Positions 6,547 to 7,657 of a DNA stretch of 7,657 nucleotides are shown one piece after another; within the stretch, counting starts at the first letter, position 1; every line of letters starts with the position of its first letter. Below the pieces are notes generated by a model. That model made no database searches, had not been told where the DNA came from, and saw nothing but the letters and a program-made list of their open reading frames with translations. The translations under genes were made by a program, and so were the position numbers. The stretch is from Spirochaetaceae bacterium (GTDB taxonomy: Bacteria > Spirochaetota > Spirochaetia > Treponematales > Breznakiellaceae): the NCBI GenBank assembly GCA_031278295.1, contig JAITKQ010000158.1, forward strand, positions 1 through 7,657, in the 5' to 3' direction.

Positions 6547-6635
6547 TTGCTCGATCGGGAGGCGGTCGAAACCGGTAGAAGGCTTGAAATACCGCGCCGC
6601 AAACTTATTCACGCTTTTGCCGCGCGGGACTTTAT

Positions 6636-6651
6636 TATTTATATATAGCGT
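6636..6651 (-). promoter_or_regulatory. Possible second NrdR box
   Basis: ACGCTATATATAAATA on the minus strand fits 11 of 16 positions of the ACACWATATATWGTGT consensus; the left half and the ATATAT core are good, the right half poor. Its start lies 41 bp from that of the first box, about four helical turns, which would suit paired binding. The AT-rich composition weakens the call. Confidence 0.35.
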
Positions 6652-6668
6652 TTTATTTTTATATAATC

Positions 6669-6697
6669 AATATAGTACGCTAGGTATTGTGTGTCAA
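6669..6697 (-). promoter_or_regulatory. Promoter of the nrdR-nrdD operon
   Basis: On the minus strand a perfect TTGACA (6697-6692) is followed after 17 bp by TATATT (6674-6669), one mismatch from the -10 consensus. Transcription would start near 6662, giving a leader of about 300 nt. Confidence 0.75.
6677..6692 (-). promoter_or_regulatory. NrdR box inside the nrdR promoter
   Basis: ACACAATACCTAGCGT matches the 16-bp NrdR box consensus ACACWATATATWGTGT at 13 positions. It occupies the -35/-10 spacer and touches the last base of the -35, where bound repressor would block RNA polymerase. Confidence 0.6.
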
Positions 6698-6767
6698 TAG
6701 GGCACGTAGGGAATACGTTTTTTTAGGCGGTGTGGTTTCGGCCCCGTTCCCGAGGGACTTTTACGCA

Positions 6768-6792
6768 CCCGTCCGCCGCTGTGGCGGGCGGG
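6768..6792. repeat. GC-rich hairpin between divergent promoters
   Basis: CCCGTCCGCC (6768-6777) pairs with GGCGGGCGGG (6783-6792), with one G-T wobble and loop GCTGT. It has no U-tract on either side. It lies between the nrdR promoter and the tRNA promoter and might limit read-through, but its role is unknown. Confidence 0.5.
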
Positions 6793-6796
6793 CGGG

Positions 6797-6825
6797 TTGA
6801 TCTTGAAAACCGTCCGCACTATACT
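6797..6825 (+). promoter_or_regulatory. Promoter of tRNA-Ser
   Basis: TTGATC (6797-6802) and TATACT (6820-6825) are separated by 17 bp; the start would fall near 6832, a few bases ahead of the mature tRNA 5' end. Confidence 0.6.
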
Positions 6826-6835
6826 TAAAAGATCG

Positions 6836-6920
6836 GGAGCGGTGTCCGAGTGGTTGAAGGAGACGGTCTTGAAAACCGCTGAGCCGCAAGGTTCCGGGGG
6901 TTCGAATCCCCCCTGCTCCG
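6836..6920 (+). tRNA. tRNA-Ser (anticodon TGA)
   Basis: An 85-nt class II tRNA reading UCN serine codons. Acceptor arm GGAGCGG (6836-6842) pairs with CTGCTCC (6913-6919), with discriminator G at 6920. The D-stem is TCC/GGA. The anticodon loop CTTGAAA has TGA at 6870-6872. A long variable arm (around GAGCCGCAAGGTTC) is followed by the T-arm GGGGG-TTCGAAT-CCCCC. The 3' CCA is not encoded, so it must be added after transcription. No clear U-tract terminator follows. Confidence 0.95.
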
Positions 6921-7200
6921 AAAATCCACAATGAAACGCAGATTCATGTTCACGGCGTAACGGCCGCCCGTCCGCTGACGCGGTAAACCAAATCCCCGTA
7001 AACAGCGTATACCCAAACGCGGTGGAAATGAACCCTCGCCGGGCAGAACATATTTTCTTTCCTTTTTTGTATTTTAAAATGTTCAAAAGTACATTGCACA
7101 TAACGGGGTGGAGTCCAAGGGCCGCCCGGCGGCGGCAGACCCGCTTTGCGGGTCTGCGCGTAAATAGGCCTGTTATGTGCCGGTTTGGGCATTTTACAAT
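6921..7200. other. Gene-free stretch after tRNA-Ser
   Basis: No supported gene. Open frames that cross this region also cross the tRNA gene and look like tRNA shadows. Contents are a mixed-composition stretch (6921-7040), a T-rich stretch (7050-7080) that lacks a preceding stem, and the inverted-repeat-bounded module at 7096-7180. Confidence 0.55.
7096..7180. repeat. 85-bp module bounded by GCACATAAC/GTTATGTGC with inner hairpin
   Basis: GCACATAAC (7096-7104) is the exact reverse complement of GTTATGTGC (7172-7180). Inside, GCAGACCCGC (7135-7144) pairs perfectly with GCGGGTCTGC (7148-7157) around TTT. Size, AAC...GTT outer boxes and a central stem resemble an integron attC site, although the boxes deviate from RYYYAAC/GTTRRRY at one position and the intermediate arms pair poorly. 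The left box recurs near the window start as ATTGCACATAACG (76-88 and 7093-7105). Confidence 0.5.
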
Positions 7201-7549
7201 TTATTCTATAAAGCAATTTATTAATTTTAATTGTTCAACATTTTCATAATGTTTTGTATTATATTGTTTTTAATTACAATTGCGGCAATAAATACATCAG
7301 CATCCCCTATCGTCTTACCTTTTTTTCTTAAATTTGTATATAAATCCGATGCTATATTTATAACATCATCATCGATGGTAAATATAACTACATCTTCCAG
7401 AAATTCTTTGAATGGCCTTTCCTTCCTTTTATTATTCCTCCATATGAATCCCTTAAGTATTTCATAAATAGTTATTACTGTTGTGCATATTTCTTCCTCA
7501 GAGTCAACTGCTTCCAATAATTTTTCTTTTATTGTTTGCAATAAAGCAT
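7201..7549 (-). pseudogene. Remnant of a VapC-type PIN-domain toxin gene
   Basis: VapC toxins are PIN-domain ribonucleases paired with a VapB antitoxin. The middle of such a protein is clear: IKEKLLEAVDSEEEICTT, then ITIYEILKGF with the second acidic residue, and GDADVFIAAIVIKNN with a later one. The start is missing, including the first catalytic Asp (usual LDTN/LDTD motif); upstream sequence in frame comes from the hairpin cluster at 7550-7657. The end is frameshifted: the frame stops at 7227, while the expected tail (NTKHYENVEQLKLIN, ending in TAA at 7201-7203) continues in another frame, as if a short stretch not divisible by three had been lost near 7264-7275. No antitoxin gene is visible; it would lie beyond the right edge. 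The AT-rich codon use differs from the nrd and rpsA genes and suggests separate origin. Confidence 0.75.
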
Positions 7550-7657
7550 CCCCGCCATGAATGGCGGGGTATTGAAGATTTCTCCTTGAAATCTTGCGTA
7601 TGTGGGGGAACAAATCCCCCACACCCCCAGTTTTGCGCCCTAAAGGGCGGGGAATTA
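7550..7657 (-). mobile_element. Four-hairpin cluster, possible end of an IS200/IS605-type element
   Basis: Four perfect hairpins follow each other: CCCCGCCAT/ATGGCGGGG (7550-7569), AAGATTTC/GAAATCTT (7575-7595), TGTGGGGGA/TCCCCCACA (7601-7623) and CGCCCT/AGGGCG (7636-7649). Read on the minus strand the outermost hairpin begins AATACCCCGCC, like the hairpin at the window start. The cluster borders the broken start of vapC, so it probably marks an insertion or deletion edge. No transposase or TnpB gene is in view; the family is inferred only from the hairpin style. Confidence 0.45.

Noticed and set aside
6357..6700. Plus- and minus-strand open frames in the repeat array
   Set aside because: Low-complexity translations of the tandem repeats, inside the nrdR leader, with no ribosome sites.
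6694..7101. Minus-strand open frames across the tRNA-Ser
   Set aside because: They are translations of tRNA antisense (SNPRNLAAQRFSRPSPSTT-type), a common false gene.

Overview
The window looks like chromosomal DNA of a spirochaete, most likely Treponema-like. I infer this from the adjacent cmk and rpsA genes, the class III ribonucleotide reductase set with its NrdR regulator, and many GC-rich hairpin repeats. The species cannot be named from the sequence alone.

Layout. 1-634 has no credible gene; it is full of hairpins, including a 30-bp perfect palindrome and stems with GTA or GAA triloops. A sigma70-type promoter (635-664) then leads into cmk (cytidylate kinase) and rpsA (six-domain ribosomal protein S1), 3 nt apart, ending in a U-tract terminator. 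A second, very strong hairpin with its U-tract on the other strand ends the converging nrd operon.

The minus-strand operon reads nrdR, nrdD, then a 189-aa protein. Its promoter (-35 at 6692-6697, -10 at 6669-6674) contains a good NrdR box, so the operon is probably autoregulated. The NrdD reading frame stops right after the C-terminal zinc site and carries no glycyl-radical motif. That motif (SRIVGYY, then WNKGKREEY) lies instead at the start of the next gene, which continues into a thioredoxin-like domain with a CPAC active site. Both sides of the break are highly charged, coiled-coil-like helices. The simplest reading is a naturally split class III reductase whose radical-bearing loop and dedicated redoxin form one separate subunit. 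This is the most interesting item here. The activase gene nrdG is not in the window.

Between nrdR and its promoter lies a leader of about 300 nt with six degenerate CT/GC-rich repeats. A tRNA-Ser(UGA) gene is transcribed divergently from its own promoter. Beyond it, an 85-bp module bounded by GCACATAAC/GTTATGTGC has an attC-like look but is unproven. A VapC/PIN toxin gene follows, broken at both ends. A run of four hairpins at the right edge, sharing an ATACCCCGCC motif with the left edge, may be the end of an IS200/IS605-type or other hairpin-ended element that removed the start of vapC.
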